A stretch of DNA of 64,000 bases from assembly GCA_038380435.1 (NCBI GenBank), contig JAWZYU010000128.1, forward strand, positions 248,001 through 312,000, read 5' to 3'. Below, in pieces: positions 1-10,904 of this stretch (the first letter of the stretch is position 1; every line of letters begins with the position of its first letter). The translations under genes were made by a program, and so were the position numbers. Source of the stretch: Ryuthela nishihirai (lineage: Eukaryota > Arthropoda > Arachnida > Araneae > Heptathelidae). A model generated the notes under the pieces. The model ran no database searches and was not told the DNA's origin. It worked only from the letters and a program-made list of their open reading frames with translations.

Positions 1-44
1 ATGTAGATCTTCTGCATCATTAAATTTCGATGGCAGAAGGTCTA

Positions 45-74
45 AATTATAATACGAACGTTCGTATTATAATT
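45..74. repeat. Perfect 30-bp palindrome
   Basis: The 30 bases are exactly self-complementary about the 59/60 junction (core CGAACGTTCG, arms rich in AT). It lies between two direct copies of a short motif, GATCTTCTGCATCA near 6 and GATCTCCTGCATCA near 77, about 71 bp apart. It could be a foldback element end or a recombination scar. No gene is attached. Confidence 0.9.
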
Positions 75-96
75 CAGATCTCCTGCATCAGTTAAA

Positions 97-507
97 CGTT
101 TTGTTCGCATTGTAATGTAGATCAGAAGGTTAAATTAATTCTACTCACCTTTGCATTTCAAATTTTGGGAACATTTCTAATTTCCTTTTCCGCCATACTA
201 GAATTTCGGGAAGGATTGCGGGTTCCTGCTCCCCCTTCGCCTATCCCCCACTCATATTAGAGCTTTTTCATGATTGGAAAGATGTCTGCCAGATGGTTTG
301 GTGAAAAGCTCTGACGCCACGTCAAGGCACCATCCATGTCAGAGTGTTTTGCTCTAACCTGGAGAAAACCCCTCCACATGTAGGCAGCTAGTGTGGAAGG
401 AAAAAGAGGGTTCAAGACACAACAAAACTTCCATTAAAGCGTCAATCAAAATTTTTTTTCTGTTGAGCGAATTTAATAGAAATGTTTTGTAACATATTGC
501 TCAAGAT
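97..507. other. Stretch without a gene
   Basis: No supported gene. The part near 310-350 has a weak resemblance to the reverse strand of SINE1 (GTCAAGGC, CATCCA, GTGTT in order), too weak to call. Confidence 0.4.
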
Positions 508-712
508 CTATTTAAAAAAATTAGACCTTGATCCCACCCGTTCCCATTGGAAGAAGCCCCCATAAAAGGAACTTCCCTTCTCTCTAAGCAACCTCAGAGA
601 TTGTGCCTTGTCACACTTTACTATCAAATCCGTCGATGAGATCCTCGCTGTGGATGTGTCCGGAATCGCTGTCTCTTGCATCTCTTCTCTTGCAGGCACG
701 AACGGGTGACAA
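508..712 (-). other. Open stretch, possible exon, unconfirmed
   Basis: Read on the minus strand, an acceptor-like TTTTCTTTGCCAG at about 713-725 is followed by DNA open in two frames, one ending at 508. Neither frame has a domain I recognise. One frame includes SDSGHIHSEDLIDGFDS, which has a plausible protein composition, but the length is within chance for a gene-poor AT-rich region. This could be an exon of an unknown gene or simply chance. Nothing upstream or downstream supports a full gene model. Confidence 0.15.
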
Positions 713-910
713 TATCTGGCAAAGAAAAGTTCACACGGGAAAACAATTCACAAAATGCATATAAAACGTACATATAATTTTCAAGCTGATCATCATTTTC
801 GAAACTAGGTTCAGAAAAGAAAATTCGTACATGCCACTGAATGGACAAATATTTCAAGAAGTACCTTCATTGTCGTCCAATTCGCGCTCTTCCCCACATG
901 GGGAATTTCT

Positions 911-1258
911 TGTCCTGATGACGTTTTCCTGGAACTTCTGGGCACCTTGTCATCTGAACCAAAGGAAGAAGCACAAAACATTAACGCAGTAGTAGATTTA
1001 ATCGACATTTCTCAGAACTTTAATAAAAAAATAGGTTGTCCAACGTTTTTTACAAAAAATAAAACCATTAAAATATAAACCTGCTTTAAATAATTGATTT
1101 TATGGTTCAAATGTTAGTAAAATGAAAAGTTCTTTTAATAAGAATAATAAAACCATTTAAGTAATAGATACATCTGGTTAAATATTATTTATTAATTTTA
1201 ATTTATATAAGATATGAACAAAGTAAATGCAGAATAGACACCCAACGAATAATTAATG
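911..1258. repeat. Duplicated ~350-bp block, copy 1
   Basis: This block recurs in the same orientation at 2034-2388, about 1124 bp away. Shared landmarks are CCTGATGACGTTTTCCTGG at one edge, then CACCTTGTCATCTGAACC, TTTAAATAATTGATTTTA and AAGAATAATAAAACCATTT. The homology starts abruptly at 911 and 2034, and the sequences beyond that edge are unrelated. On the minus strand CTTTGGTTCAG looks like a splice acceptor in both copies. A dispersed repeat is more likely than a duplicated exon, because the homology stops inside the would-be exon. Confidence 0.85.
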
Positions 1259-1275
1259 TTCTACAAAAAGATCTT

Positions 1276-1362
1276 CACTAATTTCTAAAAAAACGTAGCC
1301 AGATACTTTTTCTGAATTCTGTAATCAACCATAGTGTTCGGATATATTTTTGAGCGACTGTA
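1276..1362. mobile_element. Half copy of a Tc1/mariner-type MITE
   Basis: This matches the right arm of the foldback MITE at 35471-35681: GCCAGATA, CTGAATT, TGTAATCAACCATAG and the terminal TTTTTGAGCGACTGTA. The left arm is missing. It directly abuts a SINE1 tail fragment at 1363. Confidence 0.75.
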
Positions 1363-1405
1363 CCCCATTATATGCAGCTCAGAGGTAAAACAACCCAACC
1401 GAACT
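1363..1405 (+). repeat. SINE1 3' tail fragment
   Basis: The GCTCAGAGGTAAAACAACCC motif found at the 3' end of complete SINE1 copies (47996-48393) is present, with the preceding CCCATTATATGCA resembling the SINE1 CCCATGGTGTGCA. The rest of the SINE is absent. Confidence 0.7.
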
Positions 1406-1625
1406 CTGGTATCGTAACACAGAGTAAACGGAGACCTTCAAGGTTCAAAGCCTTGCACGTCCCCGTCTACTGAGTTAACACATAGATATTATATTAATAG
1501 AACACAAGAGAAATAACTCCTGGGCTAAAGTATATTCAAATAACAAGAGAACGATTGCTTATTCTCCATTCAAATCCCAATACATTAAATATTCCCCAAT
1601 ATAATACCATTTCTTAAAAAATAAT

Positions 1626-1845
1626 CAAATAAATCCCCCCTCAAGCAGCTGCTTGCCACAGAGGTCTGACAGTAGCCTGTCAGTTTACATGCCATAGTAG
1701 AAGGTCTGAGAGGATGGCAGGACCTCAGCAGAAAACAACACGAACATCATGCCTTACCCGGGGCTCGAACCCAGGCTTACCAGCGCGATATTACATACGT
1801 CCGCACTTAATGCGGTGCAACCAATCTTCTGGGCGTCAACGCCCT
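1626..1845 (-). repeat. SINE2 copy (tRNA-headed SINE)
   Basis: Read on the minus strand, the copy has a promoter B-box-like GGGTTCGAGCCCCGG, then a body with CTGCTGAGGTCCTGCCATCC, CTGACAGGCTACTGTCAGAC and CAAGCAGCTGCTTGAG, and an A/T-rich tail. Related copies are at 25930, 28436, 39078, 41655 and 59402. SINEs have no protein and depend on a LINE for movement. The A-box half of this copy (right end) is decayed. Confidence 0.8.
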
Positions 1846-2388
1846 ATAAACAGCATTGATATTGGCTAAAGAAATGACAACTGTGCACTACATATATTCA
1901 CTACTGCATAAATAGATAAATTCCATGACATAGGTAAATGGGACATTGAGAGTAAGGCTTACCTTCACAGAGGAGGATGTCAAGATCACCACAGGCAGCA
2001 CCAGGAAACGGCTTTTTGGAACGGAGAACATCTGGGTCCTGATGACGTTTTCCTGGAACTTTTGGGCACCTTGTCATCTGAACCAAAGAAAGAAACGCAA
2101 AACATTAAAGGACTAATAGATTTACTTGATATTTTTCAGAACTTAAAAAAAAGTTTTTCCACTTTTTTTTTTACAAAATATAAAAGCATTAAAATATATA
2201 CATGCTTTAAATAATTGATTTTACGGTTCAAATGTTAATAAAATGAAAAGTTCTTATTAATAAGAATAATAAAACCATTTAAGTAACAGGTACAGCTGGT
2301 TAAATAATATTTTTTATTTTTTATTTATACAAGATATCAACAAAATGAAAGCAGGAAAGACAATTTTTTAATCAATGTCTTGCGATAT

Positions 2389-3059
2389 TTTTGCATATAA
2401 TATGCATTTTCAAAGTTAATAAACCTTGAATGTGGCCTTTCGTTAACTTAACAGGTAGGAAATGAAGCATTTTTTAACAAATGCAAATTTATTTTCTGTT
2501 AAATTATTAATATAGATCAACTACCCACAAGAAACCATACGATATTCTATTTATTATCTAACTTATAAATATTTTATTTTGATCTCTTACCAATAAGCGA
2601 TGTTCTCTCACAGATTTTATTAGGGCAATGTTAAACAAATTTGGAACGTTGTTTTCTGTTTCAAAACATATTATGGAATCACATTTTCGCGCTTGCTGAG
2701 TTCCCCAAAAGATTTAATTGTTTTGAAAATTTAAGCATTTAAAATGTTTTAACTAATACTGCACACGATATATTTTTTCACAAATTTAAATTTTTGTGGT
2801 TAAATATAAGGGTGATGGAGTTTGCACTGCCATCAATGATCAACCCCTTACTCTTGGAGTGGAGAAGGCCACACTTTTTTAAAGACATGATACAAAAATC
2901 TGTTTCAAGTTGAATCGGAAATAATGAAATATCGTTATTCATATTTTTCACAGCTGTATGTAGTTTTAATTTTCAGATTTAGAGCGCGTTAAATATGGAA
3001 ATATAAAACTTTAAAGAATATTCCAAACGATCTATGTATTCTAGAAATTTGAAATTTCG
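2389..3059. other. AT-rich stretch without a gene
   Basis: I see no open frame of note, no repeat shared with the rest of the window and no RNA gene. Confidence 0.5.
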
Positions 3060-3860
3060 GTGCTAATATGTCAAAGGGTTTCACTGACAGCAACGCCTTG
3101 GCCTTTTTAATCACAAGGGGGTGGCAAAACACAAATCTTTCATTTTAAGGGATAATTCCGCCTCCCTCTTTTAAGGGAAAGGGAATTTAAAATAAAGAAA
3201 TAAAAATAAGAGGGGCATGATTTGGGAAGTCCACGACATTTAAGATATAATCATTGAGATCACTCGCATGAAATATCAATCCTTTTTTTAAGTTGAAGAA
3301 TGATGTTGGCTGCATCTCGCTCTACCCTACAAGAGTCCCCATATCGTAAGCTTTCATTTGATTCCATAAATCGTAACGTGACCCGTTGCCTTCGGAAGAT
3401 AAAATGGAAGAATATTTTTTTTAATTTTGATGTTGAGACTTAACAGCTAGTATACCGCTTATTGTCACATGTCCCAATGTGAGAACAAGAATTTTTTGAC
3501 ATGTCGAGAAGTCAACACTTTTTGTTACTGAGGAGCAATTGCAACAGATATGAGAGAACAAATGACCATGCCATCCACACTCGGGACTCGAACCTAGACC
3601 TCAGCAGTCTCAGTGTCACAGCGAGCCAATGCGATGACATTGAACCACCGAGGCGGCATGGAAGAACAATTTCTACATTTCCCTTTTTAGGAGAGAATAA
3701 AGCACGGGATGGGATGTTTTATAACCTATGACACTAAACGGGCGGCAAGCTTTCATTTGACACATACCTGGTCGAGATCGGTCAACGGATTGGAAAAATG
3801 TGGTAAAGAGAACCCATTGGCCAACCTGTTAGGATAACATCTTGGAATTATGTAACGGTT
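3060..3860 (-). repeat. Degenerate repeat (R5) with tRNA-like unit (SINE3)
   Basis: On the minus strand a tRNA-like segment at about 3555-3660 reads GCCGCCTCGGTGGTTCAATG (A-box region) and GGTTCGAGTCCCGAG (B box). Around it are recurring scraps such as TCAAATGAAAGCTTGC, CATAGGTTATAAAACATCCC and TCTCCTAAAAAGGGAAA. The same parts, including a better tRNA-like segment, recur at 52260-53170, and scraps recur at 34380 and 47100. It looks like an old SINE array of about 130-bp units. Confidence 0.6.
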
Positions 3861-3879
3861 CTTCGGATGTGATGTAACG

Positions 3880-4330
3880 TAGCAGTAAAATGCTATAATT
3901 ATTTTTGCGATTAGTATTTCACCCGTTTTCTGATGGAAATATCACCTATTTTTATAATCCTCACTTGTTTTTAATTACTGCTATCGCACACACTTATTTG
4001 GTATTCCGATTCCCGCAAAAAAGAGAAGGTCATTGCAAAGAAAAGTATTACTTAAATGATAGGGCGATCCTGCCATGCGTTTCATAAGGAGTGGAAAGTT
4101 CGTATACTATATTTAGTTAATTATGATCTAGGCAATTAATATGTTGTATGTATGCCTTTTATGTTAATTTTTAGCGACTCACTTTGCAAGCCGCTGAACT
4201 TGGATGTTAAACAATCGGACAATTTTTTACGGATAAAACTAATATGGGGAACTACAGGAAATAATACCATGATTTATAGTGGTAGTTATATTCACTCTTA
4301 TATAGTCCTTTGATACTAAAAATAAAGAAA
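3880..4330 (+). repeat. Diverged copy of the 7570-8000 repeat (R2)
   Basis: The landmarks TTTGCGATTAGTAT, TTAATTTTTAGCGACT, AAACAATC and GATTTATAGTGGTAG occur in the same order as at 7580-7970. This is a third, older copy of part of the large inverted-repeat arm. An open frame at 3905-4087 has no recognisable product. Confidence 0.55.
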
Positions 4331-4841
4331 TAAAATTTTTGTATCTTTGACATAATGCACCTAATAAATCTCAATCCTTTAAATCTAAGCTAAAGTTAAA
4401 AACTTCTCAACCATGTCATTTAATATACATTAGAGGTATCCTATATTAAACTTAAATATTCTAGTTAGTTTGTAAGAATTCATAGGTGGATTTACGTGAT
4501 ATTTGAAATTTTAATATTTCATATCATTGCGGCAGCAATATTTAAAACCGTAGCTTCCCCTAATAAACTGGTATCAGAAATCTAAGCATAGTTGATCAAA
4601 TGGGCTATATTGAAAAAACAATCGGCGAAAATAGCAACAAAATGTACGTGCAGATAACGGTAGGCACATGCAAATGTGAGAGTAATGATGCCTAGCATAT
4701 AGTGTGATCACATATAATTTGCATAAGAGACAAGAACTGCAAACTTGTAATGGTGACATATAATGAGATAAATGTGAAAAACCTCATTCCTTGTCGTCAG
4801 AGCATTCGTTTTGTGTTCGAACCGACTTGGTGCTTGTAACA
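4331..4841. other. Stretch without a gene
   Basis: I see nothing coding. Its right edge leads into the Tc1-type remnant. Confidence 0.4.
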
Positions 4842-5140
4842 ATATGTCACACAAACAGCATAAGGATGTCTTTATACATGGTCGGGCTATCGGGATGTTG
4901 GAATCAGGCCGAACATAGAATGATGTTGCCAAAGCAATAAGTGTGCACCAATCCATAATCTGAAAGCTGTGCAGAATGTACAAGAGATAGGAGACGTTAG
5001 CTGTCCACGTGTGGGGGTTAACACTGCTTCCAACGGCTAAAGTTGACCGCTATGTGACACGAACAGCGAGACGTAACAGACATATGTCAGCGAGAGAGCT
5101 GTCTGTGGCTCGTGGACGAATAGTTTCGTGGCAAATCATG
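4842..5140 (+). pseudogene. Tc1-type transposase, N-terminal DNA-binding remnant
   Basis: Plus-strand translation beginning MSHKQHKDVFIHGRAIGMLE continues through NDVAKAISVHQSII and ends with DRYVTRTARRNRHMSAREL and GRIVSWQIM. This is the order of the two helix-turn-helix motifs of Tc1/mariner transposases, which bind the element's inverted repeats in the nucleus. At least three stops and a frameshift interrupt it. The catalytic DDE half is absent. I could not define the element ends. The family assignment is by motif recognition only. Confidence 0.65.
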
Positions 5141-5555
5141 TAGAGTGGAACATTATATTACAACTGGTAACCTATAACGACTCTGTAAAGCTGAGATGAA
5201 TAGTTGTTTGCATAATATATTATTTGAATATATGAAAAAAAATGTAACAGTCTAAATTTCAAACTTGAATTTTTGATGCCCCTCATAATTCTGAAGTCCT
5301 AAGCTGTAGCTTAGCTTATGCGTAAATCCGGCCCTGAACTCAACACATTTCTTTAAATTTATCACATACAGCACAAAAGAATCAAATTCTTTCTCTTTTT
5401 GCAATGTCTTTCTTCTTCACAAGACAAAGCAAATGTTCAATCTTGTAACATGCATCTCTTGATGTATACAAATCACATTTCCACCTCAAGTTCGCTAAAC
5501 TAGAATCGCAGTTCCTATTTTAAAAATCGCAATTGTCAATCAGTTAGCATGCTTA
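5141..5555. other. Stretch without a gene
   Basis: AT-rich, no supported feature. Confidence 0.4.
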
Positions 5556-5930
5556 ACTCTGAGCGGTACTTTTTTGCACACAATAGGATAAATGGCCAGG
5601 TCACAAGAACCCCCAGGCTCAGAGAACGTTTGAGGAAGAGGATCCACTGGACAATTGTTGGGAGACAGATGACAGCATCCCGTCAAGGCCATCCAGAGTG
5701 TTCTTTAACTTGCACAGGGTATGACTATCCCACACACAGGGCCTTGTCTTCACGTGTCATCCGAGGGACGGCGGCCTTTCCAAGCCCACCGGTGTCGCCC
5801 TTCTAATTGAGGGCAGGAAACGGAGATTTGCGAATATAAATTGCAACGCTGAACCAGGTGAGACTCGAACATGGGAACTGTAGATTATGAACCTGGCACG
5901 CTACTGACTGAGCCATCCCTCGTCCACAAC
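5556..5930 (-). repeat. SINE1, near full length
   Basis: Minus-strand order: A-box region GGCTCAGTCAGTAGCGTGCC, B box TGTTCGAGTCTCACC, body with CACCGGTGGGCTTGG, ACACACTCTGG-type sequence, CAACAATTGTCC, GGCCATTTATCC, then the tail TTTTTTGCACAC...GCTCAGAG at 5556. It is the same family as 47996-48393 but older. It would be transcribed by RNA polymerase III from the internal boxes. No protein. Confidence 0.88.
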
Positions 5931-6409
5931 TGAGAAATAAAATGAGCTTCGTTCTGAGTTCCAGATAAGATTTCTCTGTGTACAAACAGGAAAATAGTTG
6001 GCTTAATAACCTCGAGGTTTCTACCGATAACTCTAGGAGGGAGTTAATCCAATGAAGAGTAAATAAGCGATTGTTTTATTCACAGGATATGAAATTGAAA
6101 TAAATCGATATTTTTGCTTTGATTCCAGTATTTTTTTTTTTATCAAATTAGCATTTTATATTTTTTTAAACTAAATAATGTATTACATTGTAATAATCAC
6201 ATCATTTCATAAAATATTTATCAAAAAATTTGTTTTGAGTGCTTTGATCGAAGAGCGCGGGTCTATTGTTGCACTGCAAACTTAGAAAATATGAGATTAT
6301 TCACGAACTGAGTGCTTATATAAGCTCGGTTTTTGTCTTTTCTAATCGAATAATGTAGATCACTGAAATTCGATCAAACTGTTTGTATAGTAGTAATTCA
6401 GAGTAGGAA
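5931..6409. other. AT-rich stretch without a gene
   Basis: Only homopolymer-rich AT DNA is seen. Confidence 0.4.
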
Positions 6410-7255
6410 AAGTGGTTTGGAGATTGATATTTTCTGATTTAGACAATGCTGACGATTCAGCCCTTTTGGGAAATGATGTTGATGAGATGAACTCTTTCAT
6501 TCGAACTGTTGATGAGACTGGTACTAGAGTAGGTTTCGTGATAAACAGAGAGAAAACTAAAGTGATGAAAATTGGTCAGCTAGATGGTGCTTAAGTTTCT
6601 TCGAATGGATGCACTCTTGAGCTGGTCACTCGGTTTAATTATCTTGGGAGCTATGTAACAGATACTGGTGATATGCGGCATGAGAGTAGCAGACGAATAG
6701 GGATTGCTGCCGGGACTTTTAAGAATCTATGGAGATTGTAAAGAAATAGGCGTATACATATAAAGACTAAAATTAGACTGTATAATAGTTTGGTTCTTTC
6801 AAGGGTTAGTTATGGTAGTTAAACTTGGACGCTTTGTAAACAAAATGGCAAAAACACTTGATGCTTTTGATTCTTGATACTTGCGCAGTATCTTGGGCAT
6901 TAGGTGGTTGAATTTGGTAAGGAATAATTAGGTTAGGCAAAGTAGTCGGCAACCTCCTTTATGCAGCATTATCGTGCAGAGAGAGACTCCGTTGGTTTGG
7001 CCGTGTTGCCCTTTGGATAATTATAGATTAGCGAATAGGGTTATCAACAGTGTTTCTAAAGTCCTCAGAAAGAAGGGGATACCTAGGAAGCGGGGTGGGC
7101 ACACAATGTCGGAAAAGACCTTGTTAGAATTGGTCTGCAGTGGACAGATTCAGCATATGTAGCTCAGGACTGAACTGCTTGGAAAATTAATTGCACGGTC
7201 TGATTGGACCTTCATACCCCATGGCTGGTTGATGATGATGATGAATTCTGCATCT
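6410..7255 (+). pseudogene. LINE-A reverse transcriptase, 3' end
   Basis: Plus-strand translation gives SDLDNADDSALL (the YADD catalytic box of reverse transcriptase, with Y replaced by N), INREKTKVMKIG, then FNYLGSYVTDTGDMRHESS, RIGIAAGTFKNLWRL, RLYNSLVLSRVSYGS and, near the end, RKRGGH/AHNVGKDLVRIGLQWTDS. This is the order of the C-terminal third of a non-LTR retrotransposon ORF2, which copies its RNA into DNA at the insertion site. Several stops and frameshifts are present. The 3' end is a GAT microsatellite (GATGATGATGATGA), as in many LINEs. Related 3' ends occur at 24262-24535, 30463-30575 and 42363-42475. It overlaps the start of the inverted-repeat arm. Confidence 0.8.
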
Positions 7256-7320
7256 GAGTTACTATTGACATAACATGGCCTAACATACTTAATGAAATGG
7301 CCTTTAGTCTTTTCATGAAC

Positions 7321-7374
7321 GAGTTCCTAAAGAGTGCATGTATTATTTAGTGTACATGCGCTCTTTAGGGACTC
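7321..7374. repeat. Hairpin with 22-bp arms
   Basis: GAGTTCCTAAAGAGTGCATGTA at 7321-7342 pairs with TACATGCGCTCTTTAGGGACTC at 7353-7374, with two mismatches and a 10-base loop. The equivalent place in arm B (about 24157-24203) keeps a shortened version. It is probably an inserted palindrome. Confidence 0.8.
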
Positions 7375-7463
7375 GTCTGCAAATTTCGTAACGATTTTAG
7401 GAGAGAGGATATGTTCCAATGTGAAACTCCTTACCTTTTAATATAAATATATTGCTGTTTTTA

Positions 7464-7491
7464 ATGTTATAGACATTAATGTCTATAACAT
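7464..7491. repeat. Perfect 28-bp palindrome
   Basis: ATGTTATAGACATT and its exact reverse complement lie back to back. The function is unknown; it sits within the inverted-repeat arm. Confidence 0.85.
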
Positions 7492-8199
7492 AATAATAAA
7501 AAATTAAAATGCTATATTTATAAAAATAATTTTAAATTGCTAATTACAAAAATAAAATATTTTGAAAATATATATATATATTGTGCGATTAGTATATTTT
7601 TTGCATTCTACGATTACAAAAATCAGTTTTTTTTACCTACATTATCCCTTGTAATTAACTGTTACTACCTTAACAATAATTTGATATGCTTACATAAGTA
7701 CAAAAGGTTTCTTACACAAAACACATATGTTACATAAATGAAAGTGACGATTCGGTTTTGATTGGGATGCTAAATTAGTCTGATGCGACATTATGTAAGT
7801 TACGGAAGGCTTGCTATGAAAATTATTAGTGATATATTTCTTGTTAATTTGTAGCGACTTACACTGAAAGTCACTGAACTAGAATCAGGTTTGGAAACAA
7901 TCAAGGTCCACTGATTAAACGGAGATATAATACTACACTAAAAAATGTTATGATTTGTACTGGTAGCCATTTTTACTCCTCTTTTAATAATCTTTCGTTA
8001 ACTGAAATCATAAGATAAAATGAAGTTTTATCGATTCGGTTTAATGATATACTGAAATATCTGAAATTTTTATGGTAAATTAAAAGTTATGAAATTGTCT
8101 TTATAATTACACTGATCACCTCAGAATAAAATAAAAAATATTATCTTTTCTAAACTATGTGCCTTTATCTTTATATATGAAGGGACCGAAAAAAAACTT

Positions 8200-8229
8200 A
8201 TATCCACTAAGTAATAACTTAGTGGATAT
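8200..8229. repeat. Hairpin with 13-bp perfect arms
   Basis: ATATCCACTAAGT at 8200-8212 and its reverse complement at 8217-8229 flank a 4-base loop. Arm B keeps only one half of it. Confidence 0.8.
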
Positions 8230-8429
8230 GAAATGTATGAAATTTATACATTTTAAATCACTGTTGAAGCAATACATAAAACCTAAGGTTTCATGTTTTA
8301 CAAATGGAGGGAATGTAATTTTCAATATTAGAAGAAGCATAGAAAATGACCTGTAAACATGAGACTCATCGCAACTACCTCAGGTTATATCTGGAAGGTG
8401 TTTTGTCGACCAGTATCTTCAATTGTAGT

Positions 8430-8730
8430 TAAGGCAACTTACAATGACTGACTCCGTGGTATAAAGCAATCAATAGAAGATATCTCGGTCGAGTGCTGAT
8501 GGCTGAGGAATCAGAGTACCTGGCATGCCATCAAATGGTCCAAGGTTCGTACTCCACCCGGATCAAGTTAATATTTCCTCTATGCTTAGAATTGTTCATC
8601 CTGCTTATTATTTACGATTTTGTTTCATTTAGTTAAATAATAATATACGTTAATGCACTATTTATCGGATTTTTTAAAATACTCTCTAAAATGTACATCG
8701 TTTAAATCTGTTTTGTGTATTGTAAATAAA
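8430..8730 (+). repeat. tRNA-like SINE in arm A (R3)
   Basis: GATGGCTGAGGAATCAGAG followed about 40 bp later by AGGTTCGTACTCCACC resembles an RNA polymerase III A box and B box. The body runs to TAAATAAAAAGAACC near 8735. The matching copy in arm B is at about 23080-23330 on the other strand. It may be an older SINE captured in the duplicated segment. The boxes are imperfect. Confidence 0.5.
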
Positions 8731-9540
8731 AAGAACCTTATAGGAAGCCTTCTACCTTTGGAGTTTCAGGTGGTTTCCTCATTAGCCTATTCCTAAGTAG
8801 ATCATATCTGATCACTCATTAACGATATGTAATTAATCGAGTCCTTTGGCATCAAATTGAAACTTAAACATGACCTCTAATTTGGCATTGAAGGAATTCC
8901 CATATCTTTCCCTTTTTGCACTCTTTTCAAATTCTAGCATGTAGCATATAGCATAATTATGATTTTTCGAAGTACAGGATAAAAGATCCCCTAACCTTCT
9001 CCATCTGTGGGTGTCCAATAAGTGGCATAAGTCGCAAAGGACAAGACAAAAATCACCAAACGATGATCCCCAAGGGGCAGAATTTCACATTCTTTGACAT
9101 TAATTATCTTTAAACTCTGTGGGGTAGGAAATCTCGGACATATGGCCCATGAAGTCATTTTTGTGTTCACAAGCAATACGTTTCATCATAATCAAGGTAG
9201 CGATTTCAATGATATTGCGCGAAAATAATCGCCTGCAGCCGAAAATGAAACCACTCTCAATGAAATCAGGTCTATTTTATCTTAATGGTTTTGAGACAAG
9301 AAAGGTATTTTAAACTTTTTTATCAGTATGCAATTTGTTGCATTACCAAAACAGTCCTCCTGATACACAGCTCTAGCATCTGTAAGTTTAAGCGTTTCAA
9401 TTGATATATACTGCCTAGATAACAAAGTACCGAGTTTTTGTCATATCAGAAGAAAGCCAAATTCGATACTCCGCAGCTTTTAGAATATGCTTTTTATGGT
9501 AAATTTTGAAGAAATATAAAATTACCTATCTAATATATTT

Positions 9541-10756
9541 AGAGCGAAGAGCCAAAACATTATGACAATCTTTCTTAATATGATGTTGGTCTTCGACGTG
9601 TCGCCAAAACAGCTGTTTCCCGGCGAGGCATGGACGCTACAAGATTTCTAAAGATGTCTTCTGGTATCTGGTACCAACACGTTACCAGTAGATCCTTTAA
9701 CTCCTGTAAGTTACGTGGCTTGGCTGCCGCAGATCGAATATGCTGTTCCAACTCAAATCAAATATGTTCTATTGGATTGCTGTCTGGCGAATGTAGAGGT
9801 CAGGGCAATACCTGAAAGTCTTCTTCATGTTCCGCGAACCATTCTTGAACAATCCGGCCAGTGCGGTATGGTGCATTATCCTGATGAAAGACGGCACTAC
9901 TAGACGGGTATACAGTTGTTACGAAAGCATGTACCTGCTCTGCAATGATATTTATGTAGGTGGTAGACGTCATAGTTTCCTGCACATGAATGACCGGATC
10001 CAGGATTTCACAGCACAACATTGCCCAAAGCATTACACTTCCTCCACCGGCTTGTTTTCGTCCCACAGTGCATAACAGTGCCAACACTTCCCCAGGTAAA
10101 CGGCACACACGTACACGGCCGTCCACATGGTGCAACAGGAAACGAGATTCATCGGACCATTCTTGCAATCATTCAAGGTTCAGTTTTGATTAGCGCGTAC
10201 CCATTGTAGGCGTTTTCCACAGTGAACTGAAGTTAGCATGGGCACTCGGAACGACCTGCAGCTGCGCAGACCCATTTTCAGTAGAGTTCGATGTACTGTG
10301 TGTTGTGACACATTACTCCCGGCACCAGCCTTAGAATTATTGGCGAGTTGCGCCACAGTATCACTTCTGTTGGCTCGTACCATATGGGATTGCCTTCGCT
10401 GAGCTCTAGCATCGATGAGCTGTGGTCGATCCACACCTGGCTGACGGTTCGTGGTTTTTCCCTCCTCGGACAACTTTTTGAAGATACTAACCACAGCTGA
10501 CCATGAACACCCAACAAGCCTTGCCATCTCAGAAATGCTCTGACTCAGTCGTCTACCCATTACAATTGGCCTTTGTCAAAATCACTTACGTCCATTGTTT
10601 TTCCCTTCTGGAGAAAGAATAACACTGATTAACAGAGCTCAGTATCAGGTGTTATTTTTACCGTTTCATGACCTTCACACACGCCGTCGTTTACCTGCAG
10701 TTGCTTCGATTTGCATAAAGACGCGGCCGTCATAATGTTTTCGTTCTTTGGTGTAT
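9541..10756 (-). mobile_element. Tc1-type DNA transposon, full-length but decayed
   Basis: Terminal inverted repeats are visible: AGAGCCAAAACATTATGAC near 9549-9567 and, inverted, GTCATAATGTTTTCGTTCTT near 10729-10748, continuing to TTGGTGTA. Both ends abut TA-rich DNA, as expected for TA target duplication. The element holds the transposase remnant below. A C-terminal piece of the same family is at 22025-22305 and a 5' end at 29985-30115. Confidence 0.85.
9545..10560 (-). pseudogene. Tc1-type transposase (DD36E-like spacing)
   Basis: The protein would cut and rejoin the transposon ends in the nucleus. Minus-strand translation starts MGRRLSQSISEMARLVGCSW (first helix-turn-helix), continues to SQHTVHRTLLKMGLRSC, then, after a stop and frameshift near 10170, EWSDESRFLLHHVDGRVRVC (first catalytic D), GGGSVMLWAM, FHQDNAPYRTGRIVQEWF (second D) and, after a TGA, SPDSNPIEH (catalytic E) and MPRRETAVLATRRRPTSY before a TAA. 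By direct count 36 residues lie between the second D and E, against 34 in classical Tc1. At least three stops and one frameshift make it inactive. The start at 10560 is the first Met before the HTH; residues may be missing upstream. Confidence 0.85.
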
Positions 10757-10904
10757 ATTTTAATTTTCAACAATATTATTTCAATATTTGAAGAATTATT
10801 GAAGTTCGAAATTTAAACCCTAGCAGCAATAGCAGACATAAAAAACTGCTCAAAGATTATTAAAATTTAATAAATGACGCACTTGGCGACTGATAAAATA
10901 AATA

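Larger units (their letters stand above)
6990..9795 (+). repeat. Large inverted duplication, arm A
   Basis: This 2.8-kb arm is repeated in reverse orientation at 22025-24535. Matching landmarks run in reversed order along both arms: the LINE-A 3' end, ATTGACATAACATGGCC, a SINE-like unit with CTGAGGAATCAGAGTACCTG, GTAATTAATCGAGTCC, TTTCATCATAATCAAGG, and the C-terminal end of a Tc1-type transposase. Identity looks like 85-90% by eye, with indels such as about 200 bp near 7770-7960 present only in this arm. The outer edge lies inside a LINE and the inner edge inside a transposon, so this is a duplication rather than a transposon's terminal repeat. Confidence 0.85.
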
